Shown here in pieces: positions 1 through 6,085 of a stretch of 6,326 bases of DNA. The notes under the pieces are model-generated. The model worked only from the letters and a program-made list of their open reading frames with translations. It did not search any database and was not told the origin of the DNA. Source of the DNA: an uncultured Chitinophagaceae bacterium (GTDB taxonomy: Bacteria > Bacteroidota > Bacteroidia > Chitinophagales > Chitinophagaceae). The stretch lies in contig CAILAF010000217.1 of assembly GCA_903832075.1 (NCBI GenBank), positions 1 through 6,326 of the forward strand, given 5' to 3'. Positions within the stretch are counted from its first letter, which is position 1. The number at the start of each line of letters is the position of its first letter. The position numbers were made by a program, and so were the translations under genes.

Positions 1-259
1 AAAGCGGTTTATTGTTGTTGCATTCATCAGGCTTACTCATTGCCGCAGTATGAATAATTATATCGGGTTGATATATTTCAATAGTCTTCAACACTTCATC
101 CTCATCAGTTAATTCAACCGCGGAATTAATAAATTTTTCTATTAATGGAATTTTGCAATCTTTCCTTCCTGATGCAATCACATCATATTCTCTTTTTGCC
201 AAAAACAAAGTGAGGTGTTGGCCTAAAAAACCATTACTGCCGGTAATAAATATTTTCAT
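1..259 (-). CDS. N-terminal part of an extended SDR / RmlD-like NAD(P)-dependent reductase (partial)
   Basis: Only the first 86 codons are present; the frame runs off the left edge. The protein opens MKIFITGSNGFLGQHL, a first beta strand followed by the GxxGxxG dinucleotide-binding loop (G7, G10, G13) of extended short-chain dehydrogenases. Around residues 63-80 it reads YQPDIIIHTAAMSKPDEC, which matches the beta4 'PD-x-hydrophobic-A-A' region of the RmlD/epimerase group (dTDP-4-dehydrorhamnose reductase-like, PF04321/PF01370). By family knowledge this suggests reduction or epimerisation of a nucleotide sugar or similar substrate in the cytoplasm. The catalytic YxxxK and the substrate domain lie outside the window, so the substrate cannot be assigned. 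The ATG at 259 begins directly at the first beta strand, as is usual for the family. The gene is divergent from pfkA with a 147 bp gap, and I see no clear Shine-Dalgarno site. Confidence 0.88.
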   Translation of the reverse strand, partial: MKIFITGSNGFLGQHLTLFLAKREYDVIASGRKDCKIPLIEKFINSAVELTDEDEVLKTIEIYQPDIIIHTAAMSKPDECNNNKPL

Positions 260-291
260 ATTTGCAAGATTACAAAATCATGATACTTTAC

Positions 292-317
292 ACAATAATT
301 GTTGATTATTCACAATT
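292..317. promoter_or_regulatory. Nested inverted repeats over the pfkA -33 region (possible operator)
   Basis: Three short dyads are packed into 26 bp: ACAAT-A-ATTGT (292-302), AATAAT-N5-ATTATT (294-310) and AATTGT-N8-ACAATT (298-317). They cover the TTG of the proposed pfkA promoter, where a repressor would block polymerase. Short AT-rich dyads arise easily by chance in DNA of this composition, so regulator binding is inference only. Confidence 0.3.
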
Positions 318-328
318 TCTTACTTTTG
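299..328 (+). promoter_or_regulatory. Predicted Bacteroidota-type promoter for pfkA-pyk
   Basis: TTG at 299-301, a 19-bp spacer and TACTTTTG at 321-328 fit the Bacteroidota primary-sigma consensus (TTG, 19-21 bp, TAnnTTTG) with no mismatch in the -7 box. Transcription would begin near 332-336, leaving a leader of about 70 nt before the pfkA ATG. No competing full match was found in the rest of the intergenic region or in the pfkA-pyk gap. Confidence 0.6.
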
Positions 329-335
329 ACGCTTC

Positions 336-362
336 GTGTAAAAAATACACATTCGAAATGTG
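336..362 (+). promoter_or_regulatory. Two overlapping, mutually exclusive inverted repeats in the pfkA leader
   Basis: The first repeat is GTGTA-AAAAA-TACAC (336-350) and the second is CACATT-CGA-AATGTG (348-362). Both are perfect and they share the bases CAC at 348-350, so in RNA only one stem could form at a time. After one mismatch the second extends by three more A-T pairs (344-366). The first stem would lie at the very 5' end of the predicted transcript. The stems are short and A/U-rich, so they could instead be DNA operator half-sites or chance. Confidence 0.35.
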
Positions 363-395
363 AATTAAAAATGCGATTTTGCACGGCTAAAATTT

Positions 396-400
396 GGGAG
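396..400 (+). promoter_or_regulatory. Shine-Dalgarno-like GGGAG before pfkA
   Basis: GGGAG lies 6 nt before the ATG at 407. It supports that start, although Bacteroidota depend little on Shine-Dalgarno pairing. No similar purine block precedes pyk or the two secreted-protein genes. Confidence 0.5.
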
Positions 401-406
401 TAAAAA

Positions 407-1393
407 ATGACTATAAAAAAAGTAACTAAGATTGGGGTATTAACTTCCGGTGGCGATGCACCCGGTATGAATGCGGCTATCAGAGCAGTTGTTAGAACAG
501 CTATTTTTCATGACTTAGAAGTTTTTGGCATTATGCGTGGTTATGCCGGCATGGTAGAAAATGATATTCAAGAACTGAATTCAAGAAGTGTCGCAAACAT
601 TATTCAACGTGGAGGAACTATTTTAAAAACTGCTCGTTGCACTGAATTCTATGAATATGAAGGTCGTTTAAAAGCGTATAATAATTTAAAAGAAAAAGGT
701 ATTGATGGCCTGGTGATTATTGGTGGAGATGGAAGTTTTAAAGGTGCACAAAGATTTAGTAATGAATTCGATATTCCTTGTATTGGGTTGCCTGGAACAA
801 TAGATAAAGATATTGCCGGAAGTGATGTTACCATTGGGTTTGATACTGCTGTAAACACTGCTGTTGAAGCAATTGATAAGATTCGCGATACAATGGATGC
901 ACATGATCGTTTATTTATTGTTGAAGTAATGGGTCGTGATGCAGGTTATATTGCATTGCACAGTGGTATTGCAACAGGCGCTGAGAATATTTTAATACCT
1001 GAAACCAAAACAGATATTGAAGACCTCATATTTTCATTAACTGAAAAAGAAAAAAGAAAAAAATTAGTAAACTTAATTGTTGTAGCAGAAGGCGGTGAAT
1101 ATGGTGATGCAAATGAATTGGCTAAAATAATTAAAGCACGTATTCCAAGTGCCGACACAAGAGTTTGTATCTTAGGCCATATTCAAAGAGGTGGTGCTCC
1201 TTCTTGCGAAGACAGATTAATTGCCAGCCACATGGGTTATTATGCCGTTGAAAGTTTATTGATAGGAAGAAATAATGTAATGGTGGGAGTTGTAAATAAT
1301 AAAATTCATTATACGCCTTTAGATAAAGCAGTAAAACAAAAACAAAAGATTGGACAAGAATGGATGAAGATTGTAAAAATATTGGCGAGTTAA
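407..1393 (+). CDS. pfkA: ATP-dependent 6-phosphofructokinase
   Basis: Cytoplasmic enzyme that phosphorylates fructose 6-phosphate to fructose 1,6-bisphosphate with ATP, the committed step of glycolysis. At 328 residues it has the usual bacterial PfkA length (about 320). Visible motifs are the ATP loop SGGDAPGMNAAIR (14-26), GGDGS (106-110), the catalytic PGTIDKD (129-135; D133 and D135 match E. coli D127 and D129), R168, MGRDAGYIA (175-183), E228 in AEGG, and R252/H258/R261 in the TRVCILGHIQRGG segment, matching E. coli R243/H249/R252. Gly109 and Gly130 occupy positions where PPi-dependent enzymes carry Asp and Lys, so ATP is the expected donor. R26 and R30 match allosteric-site arginines R21 and R25 of E. 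coli PfkA, so effector control is plausible. The usual Asn between the two active-site aspartates is Lys134 here. The start is backed by GGGAG 6 nt upstream. It is probably co-transcribed with pyk. Confidence 0.97.
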   Translation: MTIKKVTKIGVLTSGGDAPGMNAAIRAVVRTAIFHDLEVFGIMRGYAGMVENDIQELNSRSVANIIQRGGTILKTARCTEFYEYEGRLKAYNNLKEKGIDGLVIIGGDGSFKGAQRFSNEFDIPCIGLPGTIDKDIAGSDVTIGFDTAVNTAVEAIDKIRDTMDAHDRLFIVEVMGRDAGYIALHSGIATGAENILIPETKTDIEDLIFSLTEKEKRKKLVNLIVVAEGGEYGDANELAKIIKARIPSADTRVCILGHIQRGGAPSCEDRLIASHMGYYAVESLLIGRNNVMVGVVNNKIHYTPLDKAVKQKQKIGQEWMKIVKILAS

Positions 1394-1432
1394 TTTTACT
1401 AACGAATTAAATATAAAACAAGTAATCCCCAT

Positions 1433-2923
1433 ATGAGCAAGCATTTAGAAAAGTATTTGTACAAACAAACTAATAAAGAAGCTAGTTCTAACCATGTTTT
1501 ACATAGAACTAAAATTGTAGCAACAGTTGGGCCCGCATGTGATACGTATGAAAAGTTATTGGATTTGGTAAAAGCAGGTGTAAATGTTTTTAGATTAAAT
1601 TTTTCTCACGGTACACATGAAGATAAAGCGAAAATCATCACTCATATTCGCAACATCAATACTAATGAGCATTATAATATTTCTATTCTTGCCGATCTGC
1701 AAGGCCCTAAATTACGTGTTGGTGATATTGAAAATAATTCATTAGATGTAAAAGAAGGTGATGTACTTACTTTTACTAATACAAAGTGTGTTGGAAATTT
1801 AGAAAGAATTTATGTAAGCTATCCGAATCTTTCGGATGATGTAAGAGTTGGAAATATTATCATGATTGATGATGGAAAGATTGAAGTGAAAGTCATTAAC
1901 ATCACAAAAGAAAAAGATGTAAAAGTAGAAGTTACATTGGGTGGAAATATCTCTTCTAAAAAAGGAATTAATCTGCCTGATACAAAAATTTCTTTACCTG
2001 CACTTACAGAGAAAGACCTCGAAGATCTTGAATTTATTATTGATCAACAATGCGATTGGGTGGCTTTAAGTTTTGTTCGCAGTGTAAAAGACATTGTTAT
2101 TCTGCGTAATAAATTAGATGAGAAAAAAAGCAAAACAAAAATCATTGCAAAGATCGAAAAACCGGAAGCACTTCTTAATATTCGTGATATTATTTTAGAA
2201 AGTGATGCTATCATGATTGCTCGTGGTGACTTAGGCGTTGAATTACCCATTGAACAAGTTCCGCTTATTCAAAGAGAATTAATTAGAAAATGTATTCATC
2301 GTGCAAAGCCTGTTATTGTTGCAACACAAATGATGGAAAGTATGATTGATCGTGTAAAACCTAACAGAAGCGAGATTACGGATGTTGCCAATGCAGTATT
2401 AGAAGGTGCAGATGCAGTAATGCTAAGCGGAGAAACTGCCGCAGGAAATCATCCTGCATTAGTTGTTGAAACAATGCGTAAAATTATTAATCAGGTTGAA
2501 CTAACTGAATACAGATATAACAGAGAAGAAGATTTAGAACCGCAAAAACATTCTCCAACCTTTTTAAGTGATGCAGTTTGTTATAACGCCTGCAAAATTG
2601 CAAGAGATGTTGATGCGCATGCATTGATTGGCATGACGCAAAGTGGATACACTGCATTTACTTTAAGCAGTTATCGCCCAAAATCTCCATTATTTATTTT
2701 TACAAAAGAAAAATCATTGGTGAATCAATTAAGTTTAAGCTGGGGTGTTCGTGCATTTTATTATGATGAAGAAAATAGTTTAGATGATATTATCACTGAT
2801 CAAATTAGTATTTTAAAACAAAGAGGATATGTAGATCAAGGTGATACGGTTGTAAATACTGGAAGTACACCGGTTCATTTACATTTACCTACCAATATGT
2901 TGAAGCTATCTAAAGTGGAATAG
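1433..2923 (+). CDS. pyk: Pyruvate kinase (PykA-like)
   Basis: Cytoplasmic enzyme that transfers phosphate from phosphoenolpyruvate to ADP, giving pyruvate and ATP, the last step of glycolysis. Its 496 residues contain the whole fold: TKIVATVGPA (26-35), substrate-binding FRLNFSHG (53-60; R54, N56, S58), ADLQGPKLRVG (87-97) leading into the B domain (about 98-185), the catalytic IIAKIEKPEA (237-246; K240, metal ligand E242), MIARGDLGVE (261-270; D266), ATQMMESM (297-304; T298) and the C-terminal effector domain (about 375-496) with TQSGYTA (402-408) and NTGSTP (475-480). The DLQGPK form, rather than DTKGPE, resembles E. coli PykA. About 20 residues precede the conserved core; no other in-frame ATG lies near the core, so the start stands although no Shine-Dalgarno is present. 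It begins 39 bp after pfkA with no promoter match between them. Confidence 0.96.
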   Translation: MSKHLEKYLYKQTNKEASSNHVLHRTKIVATVGPACDTYEKLLDLVKAGVNVFRLNFSHGTHEDKAKIITHIRNINTNEHYNISILADLQGPKLRVGDIENNSLDVKEGDVLTFTNTKCVGNLERIYVSYPNLSDDVRVGNIIMIDDGKIEVKVINITKEKDVKVEVTLGGNISSKKGINLPDTKISLPALTEKDLEDLEFIIDQQCDWVALSFVRSVKDIVILRNKLDEKKSKTKIIAKIEKPEALLNIRDIILESDAIMIARGDLGVELPIEQVPLIQRELIRKCIHRAKPVIVATQMMESMIDRVKPNRSEITDVANAVLEGADAVMLSGETAAGNHPALVVETMRKIINQVELTEYRYNREEDLEPQKHSPTFLSDAVCYNACKIARDVDAHALIGMTQSGYTAFTLSSYRPKSPLFIFTKEKSLVNQLSLSWGVRAFYYDEENSLDDIITDQISILKQRGYVDQGDTVVNTGSTPVHLHLPTNMLKLSKVE

Positions 2924-2936
2924 TTATAAATTTAAC

Positions 2937-2957
2937 GTTACAAGTTACAGGTTGCAA
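2937..2957 (+). repeat. Three tandem heptamers GTTACAA / GTTACAG / GTTGCAA
   Basis: Three near-identical 7-bp units lie head to tail between pyk and the terminator loop. The last unit is the left arm of the terminator stem. Bases 2940-2946 (ACAAGTT) are also a perfect complement of AACTTGT at 2984-2990, so the right arm has an alternative partner. Confidence 0.55.
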
Positions 2958-2997
2958 GTTTTTTTTTAAAAAAAAGAGTTTGCAACTTGTTTCTTTT
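2947..2997 (+). terminator. Long hairpin terminator of the pfkA-pyk unit, between convergent genes
   Basis: Bases 2947-2967 pair with 2970-2990: ACAG-GTTGCAA and TTGCAAC-TTGT form the base, and a run of nine T pairs with eight A at the top. A U-rich stretch (TTCTTTT, 2991-2997) follows. Several pairs are G-U in plus-strand RNA (2950/2987, 2958/2979, 2959/2978, 2961/2976) and would become A-C mismatches in minus-strand RNA, so the structure favours termination of pyk transcripts. The convergent minus-strand gene ends at 3002 and may still use the core stem. Confidence 0.75.
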
Positions 2998-3001
2998 AGA
3001 A

Positions 3002-4048
3002 CTACTTCGAGAAATTTTTCTCTAATAATTCTATCGTTGATTTATCTAATCGCTTTTTATCAGAAGCAATAACAATCCTGTATTTAAAAGTAACTGATTC
3101 ATTTTTTTGTAAAGTGAGATTTCTTTCAGCTTTACCATTAGTAAAAATTTTTTCTCCTAATGGATTTGCTGCAAACAACCCATAACCACGTGCATGCCAA
3201 TTAGTAGGATAGCCAATATTTTTTGGATGATCAATCATAACTATACTTACTGTATCATTCCCAATTTTTCCATACAACATACACCAATTTGCTTTTGTAC
3301 TCCAAACTGCATCTCCCTGAATGCCGTTGCTGTTAATATAATTTCCATTGGCAATAGAATCTTTTAATGCAACAATAGTTGTAACATTTCCTTTATCATC
3401 AACATATTTTCTTGTTTCTTTTGCAGGAATTTGTAATTCATGTGCAACACGCAATCCAAGTAATCCATCTTTTGCATCAGTAAACTTCACTAATGATTGT
3501 GCTGTTAAAATGGTTGTTCTGTCAATGATCCAACAATTATCTGCTTCACTGAAAATAAAATCTGTTCTTTCATTCAATAATACTTCTTGGTTTTGATTAA
3601 TCCAATCAGCTACATAACTTAATTCTCCTTTATTTCCACTTTTTAGTTTAGTGATAGCTTTAAATTTTATTTTACCATATAAAGATTTTTTGTCGGCAGG
3701 AATTGCAAATGAATTATTCCAAAAATCTAATCCATTTACATTTTCATAATTAAACCAAAGTCCTATATGATGTGGATGATCTGTTGGATCATCAACTTTA
3801 GGTTGTAATGGATAGCCACGTGTTACAGCGAATCCATTAGAAGCATAAATTGGATATAAAACCGGTTTCTCCAAAGTATCGGGAAAGAAAAAATCTGTAA
3901 AATGTTTTTGATGAATGAATACTTTTACAACAGGATCATTTTTATCCTTTATTAATTGAACCAATTTTTTTTGAGCAATCAAATTATTTGAAATCAACAG
4001 TAAAAGAAGTATAACATATTTGTACAAAACGTTTGGAATACTTTTCAT
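3002..4048 (-). CDS. Secreted DUF6807 ('PmoA family') protein
   Basis: A 348-residue exported protein. The N-terminus has Lys, then the hydrophobic stretch YVILLLLLIS (11-20) and a likely signal peptidase I site after LIAQ (26); no lipobox Cys is visible, so it should be periplasmic or secreted. Conserved-looking blocks of the DUF6807 family (PF14100) are LYPIYASNGFAVTRGYP (64-80), DHPHHIGLWFN (90-100) with VNGLDFWN (104-111), DGLLGLRVAHEL (194-205) and NWHARGYGLFAANPLG (283-298). H91, H93, H94, H204, H274 and H285 fall in or near these blocks and could bind metal or act in catalysis, which is inference. The family activity is not known to me. The Pfam name 'methane oxygenase PmoA' is misleading, since real PmoA is a multi-span membrane protein. 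The gene is divergent from the hydrolase gene starting at 4128; the 79 bp between them contain no TAnnTTTG box on either strand. Confidence 0.85.
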   Translation of the reverse strand: MKSIPNVLYKYVILLLLLISNNLIAQKKLVQLIKDKNDPVVKVFIHQKHFTDFFFPDTLEKPVLYPIYASNGFAVTRGYPLQPKVDDPTDHPHHIGLWFNYENVNGLDFWNNSFAIPADKKSLYGKIKFKAITKLKSGNKGELSYVADWINQNQEVLLNERTDFIFSEADNCWIIDRTTILTAQSLVKFTDAKDGLLGLRVAHELQIPAKETRKYVDDKGNVTTIVALKDSIANGNYINSNGIQGDAVWSTKANWCMLYGKIGNDTVSIVMIDHPKNIGYPTNWHARGYGLFAANPLGEKIFTNGKAERNLTLQKNESVTFKYRIVIASDKKRLDKSTIELLEKNFSK

Positions 4049-4127
4049 TCATGTAATTGTTTATGTAAATCTATAAATTATTTAAATAAACTTCTTTACT
4101 TTCATTATTCCCTAAACTAAAGCTATT

Positions 4128-5978
4128 ATGAAAAAAATATTATTTGTATTACTTCTTCTACCCTTTCTTGGTATCGCACAGAATACTGATTCTTCATTTG
4201 CATGGTTTAAAAAAAATTATATCAAAAAAGAGATCATGATTCCTATGCGTGATGATGTCAAATTATTTACTGCAGTTTATATTCCAAAAGATCAATCAGA
4301 AAAACATCCCATCTTAATAACACGTACACCTTATTCTTGCGCACCTTATGGAGAAAACATTTATCGTGGTTATAACAATCATTATAATGAATATTTGAAA
4401 GAAGGTTATATAATGGTGGTACAAGATGTTAGAGGAAGATGGATGAGTGAAGGAACATTTGTTGATGTTAGACCTTATATTGAAAATAAAAAAACAAAAA
4501 ATGATATTGATGAAGCAAGCGATACGTATGATACTATTGATTGGTTAATAAAAAATATTGAGAATAATAATGGTAATGTTGGAGTGTTTGGTATTTCTTA
4601 TCCGGGTTTTTATTCAACAGAAGCTGCATTAAGTAATCATCCTGCATTAAAAGCAGTAAGCCCACAAGCGCCTGTTACCGATTGGTTTCAGGGAGACGAT
4701 TTTCATCATAACGGCGCATTCATGTTAATGGATGGATTTTCTTTTTATAGCGGATTTGGCAAACCACGTCCCTATCCTACAACTATTGGCCCTAAAGGAT
4801 TTGATATGCCTACAAAAGATAATTATGCATTCTTTTTAAGAACAGGTGCATTACAAAACTTTTCAAAATTAATGGGCGACAGTATTTTATTTTGGACAAA
4901 CATGATGAATCATTCCAACAATGATGATTGGTGGAAAGCAAGAAATGCAAGAAACTATGTACAACATATTCTTCCAACTACAAACACATTAGTAGTAGGT
5001 GGAACATTTGATGCAGAAGATGCATTTGGTGCACAAAATTTATATAAAGCCATTGAAGCAAAAGCAAAGAATAATAATAAATTGGTTTTAGGTCCTTGGT
5101 TTCATGGTGGTTGGGCAAGAGGTGATGGAAGTTTTCTTGGTAATGTTCAATTCGGAAGTAAAACAGCAGAATGGTATGCTCAAAATATTGAAATTCCTTT
5201 TTTCAATTATTATTTAAAAGGAAAAGGTTCTGTTGATAATATTGCTGAAGCAAATATTTTCTTCAGCGGAGAAAATAAATGGCATCAGTTTCAACAATGG
5301 CCACCGGCTAATGCAACAGCCACGCCAATTTATTTACAATCGCATGGAAAATTATCATTCAATCAAGAAATAAATAAAACAGTTTCATCCGATCAATATG
5401 TTAGCGATCCTTCCAAACCCGTGCCATATACGGATGGTGTGCATGTTGGAAGAACAAGAGAATATATGGATGATGATCAAAGATTTGCTTCTCAAAGAAC
5501 AGATGTATTAACTTATCAAACAGATATTTTAGATAAAGATGTAACATTAGCAGGAACATTAGTTGCTGATTTAATGGTTAGCATTTCTACAAACGATGCA
5601 GATTTTATTGTAAAGTTGATTGATGTTTTCCCCGATGATTTTAAATACAGTGATAATGATAAATATGTGATGAACAATTATCAAATGTTGGTTCGCGGTG
5701 AAGTGATGCGTGGTAGATTCAGAAACAGTTTTGAAAAACCGGAAGCATTTACACCAAATAAACCAACAGAAGTAAAATATACTTTACCCGATGTGGCACA
5801 TACTTTTTTAAAAGGACATAGAATTATGGTGCAGATACAAAGCACATGGTTTCCTTTGGTTGATAGAAATCCGCAACAGTTTGTAGATATTTATCATTGC
5901 AAAGATTCCGACTTTATTAAATCAACTATTAAAGTATATCATAACCAATCGAAGATTATTTTACCTGTTTTGAAATAA
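4128..5978 (+). CDS. Secreted S15/CocE-type hydrolase, probable alpha-amino-acid ester hydrolase
   Basis: A 616-residue protein with a signal peptide (MKKILFVLLLLPFLGIAQ, cut near 18), so exported. It has an alpha/beta-hydrolase domain of the X-Pro dipeptidyl-peptidase S15 type (PF02129, about 36-330, including its helical cap) and a C-terminal jelly roll (PF08530, about 395-610). The triad is S157 in GISYPGF, D295 in GGTFDAED and H326 in GPWFHGG; Y69 and Y158 could form the oxyanion hole. D191, E297 and D298 match the carboxylate cluster D208/E309/D310 of Xanthomonas citri alpha-amino-acid ester hydrolase in spacing: +34 from the Ser, then +2 and +3 from the catalytic Asp. That cluster binds the substrate's alpha-amino group in enzymes that hydrolyse amino acid esters and acylate beta-lactams. 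The AEH assignment is therefore stronger than generic 'CocE/NonD hydrolase', but the natural substrate is unknown; a dipeptide or amino-acyl conjugate is possible. The start is set by the signal peptide. Confidence 0.9.
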   Translation: MKKILFVLLLLPFLGIAQNTDSSFAWFKKNYIKKEIMIPMRDDVKLFTAVYIPKDQSEKHPILITRTPYSCAPYGENIYRGYNNHYNEYLKEGYIMVVQDVRGRWMSEGTFVDVRPYIENKKTKNDIDEASDTYDTIDWLIKNIENNNGNVGVFGISYPGFYSTEAALSNHPALKAVSPQAPVTDWFQGDDFHHNGAFMLMDGFSFYSGFGKPRPYPTTIGPKGFDMPTKDNYAFFLRTGALQNFSKLMGDSILFWTNMMNHSNNDDWWKARNARNYVQHILPTTNTLVVGGTFDAEDAFGAQNLYKAIEAKAKNNNKLVLGPWFHGGWARGDGSFLGNVQFGSKTAEWYAQNIEIPFFNYYLKGKGSVDNIAEANIFFSGENKWHQFQQWPPANATATPIYLQSHGKLSFNQEINKTVSSDQYVSDPSKPVPYTDGVHVGRTREYMDDDQRFASQRTDVLTYQTDILDKDVTLAGTLVADLMVSISTNDADFIVKLIDVFPDDFKYSDNDKYVMNNYQMLVRGEVMRGRFRNSFEKPEAFTPNKPTEVKYTLPDVAHTFLKGHRIMVQIQSTWFPLVDRNPQQFVDIYHCKDSDFIKSTIKVYHNQSKIILPVLK

Positions 5979-5996
5979 GAGTTAAGATAGTATAAT

Positions 5997-6033
5997 AAAC
6001 GTCCGAGGTTTTAAAAACCTCGGACGTTTTTTT
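5997..6033 (+). terminator. Strong intrinsic terminator after the hydrolase gene
   Basis: AAACGTCCGAGGTT (5997-6010) pairs perfectly with AACCTCGGACGTTT (6016-6029) around a 5-nt loop and runs into seven consecutive T (6027-6033). It lies 18 bp after the stop codon. The left flank is A-rich, so it may also slow minus-strand transcripts, but it lacks a clean T run in that direction. Confidence 0.9.
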
Positions 6034-6058
6034 ATACAACTTTTTTTTCAAATAACCT

Positions 6059-6080
6059 AATGGGAAAAATCCCATTTTTT
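6059..6080 (+). terminator. Second, tandem intrinsic terminator
   Basis: AATGGGA (6059-6065) pairs with TCCCATT (6070-6076) around an AAAA loop, and the T run continues to 6080. On the minus strand the hairpin is followed by AGGTTATTT, a poor tail, so it reads as a plus-strand back-up terminator. It also sits only 9 bp beyond the stop codon of the putative minus-strand gene at the right edge. Confidence 0.7.
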
Positions 6081-6085
6081 CGTGT

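Noticed and set aside
265..295. Minus-strand promoter for the reductase gene (CAA at 293-295, TAATCTTG at 265-272)
   Set aside because: The -7 box has a mismatch in its TTTG core and would lie only 5 bp from the ATG, giving an almost leaderless mRNA; too weak to list.
649..1158. Several minus-strand open frames of about 70 codons inside pfkA
   Set aside because: They lie antisense to a fully conserved enzyme gene, have no recognisable domains and no promoter, and are expected as shadows of its codon pattern.
407..1393. Pyrophosphate-dependent phosphofructokinase
   Set aside because: Gly109 and Gly130 are present where the PPi enzymes have Asp and Lys.
2044..2250. Minus-strand open frame inside pyk
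   Set aside because: Antisense to the conserved catalytic region of pyruvate kinase, with low-complexity translation and no family resemblance.
3348..3596. Plus-strand open frame of 82 codons
   Set aside because: Antisense to the DUF6807 gene, whose motifs support the minus strand as the coding one.
3002..4048. Particulate methane monooxygenase subunit
   Set aside because: The family label suggests it, but this protein has only a signal peptide and no membrane spans, unlike genuine PmoA.
4049..4127. Promoters in the divergent gap between the DUF6807 and hydrolase genes
   Set aside because: They should exist, but neither strand has a TAnnTTTG box here; the nearest plus-strand look-alike, TACTTTCA at 4097-4104, misses two core bases and has no TTG at the right distance.
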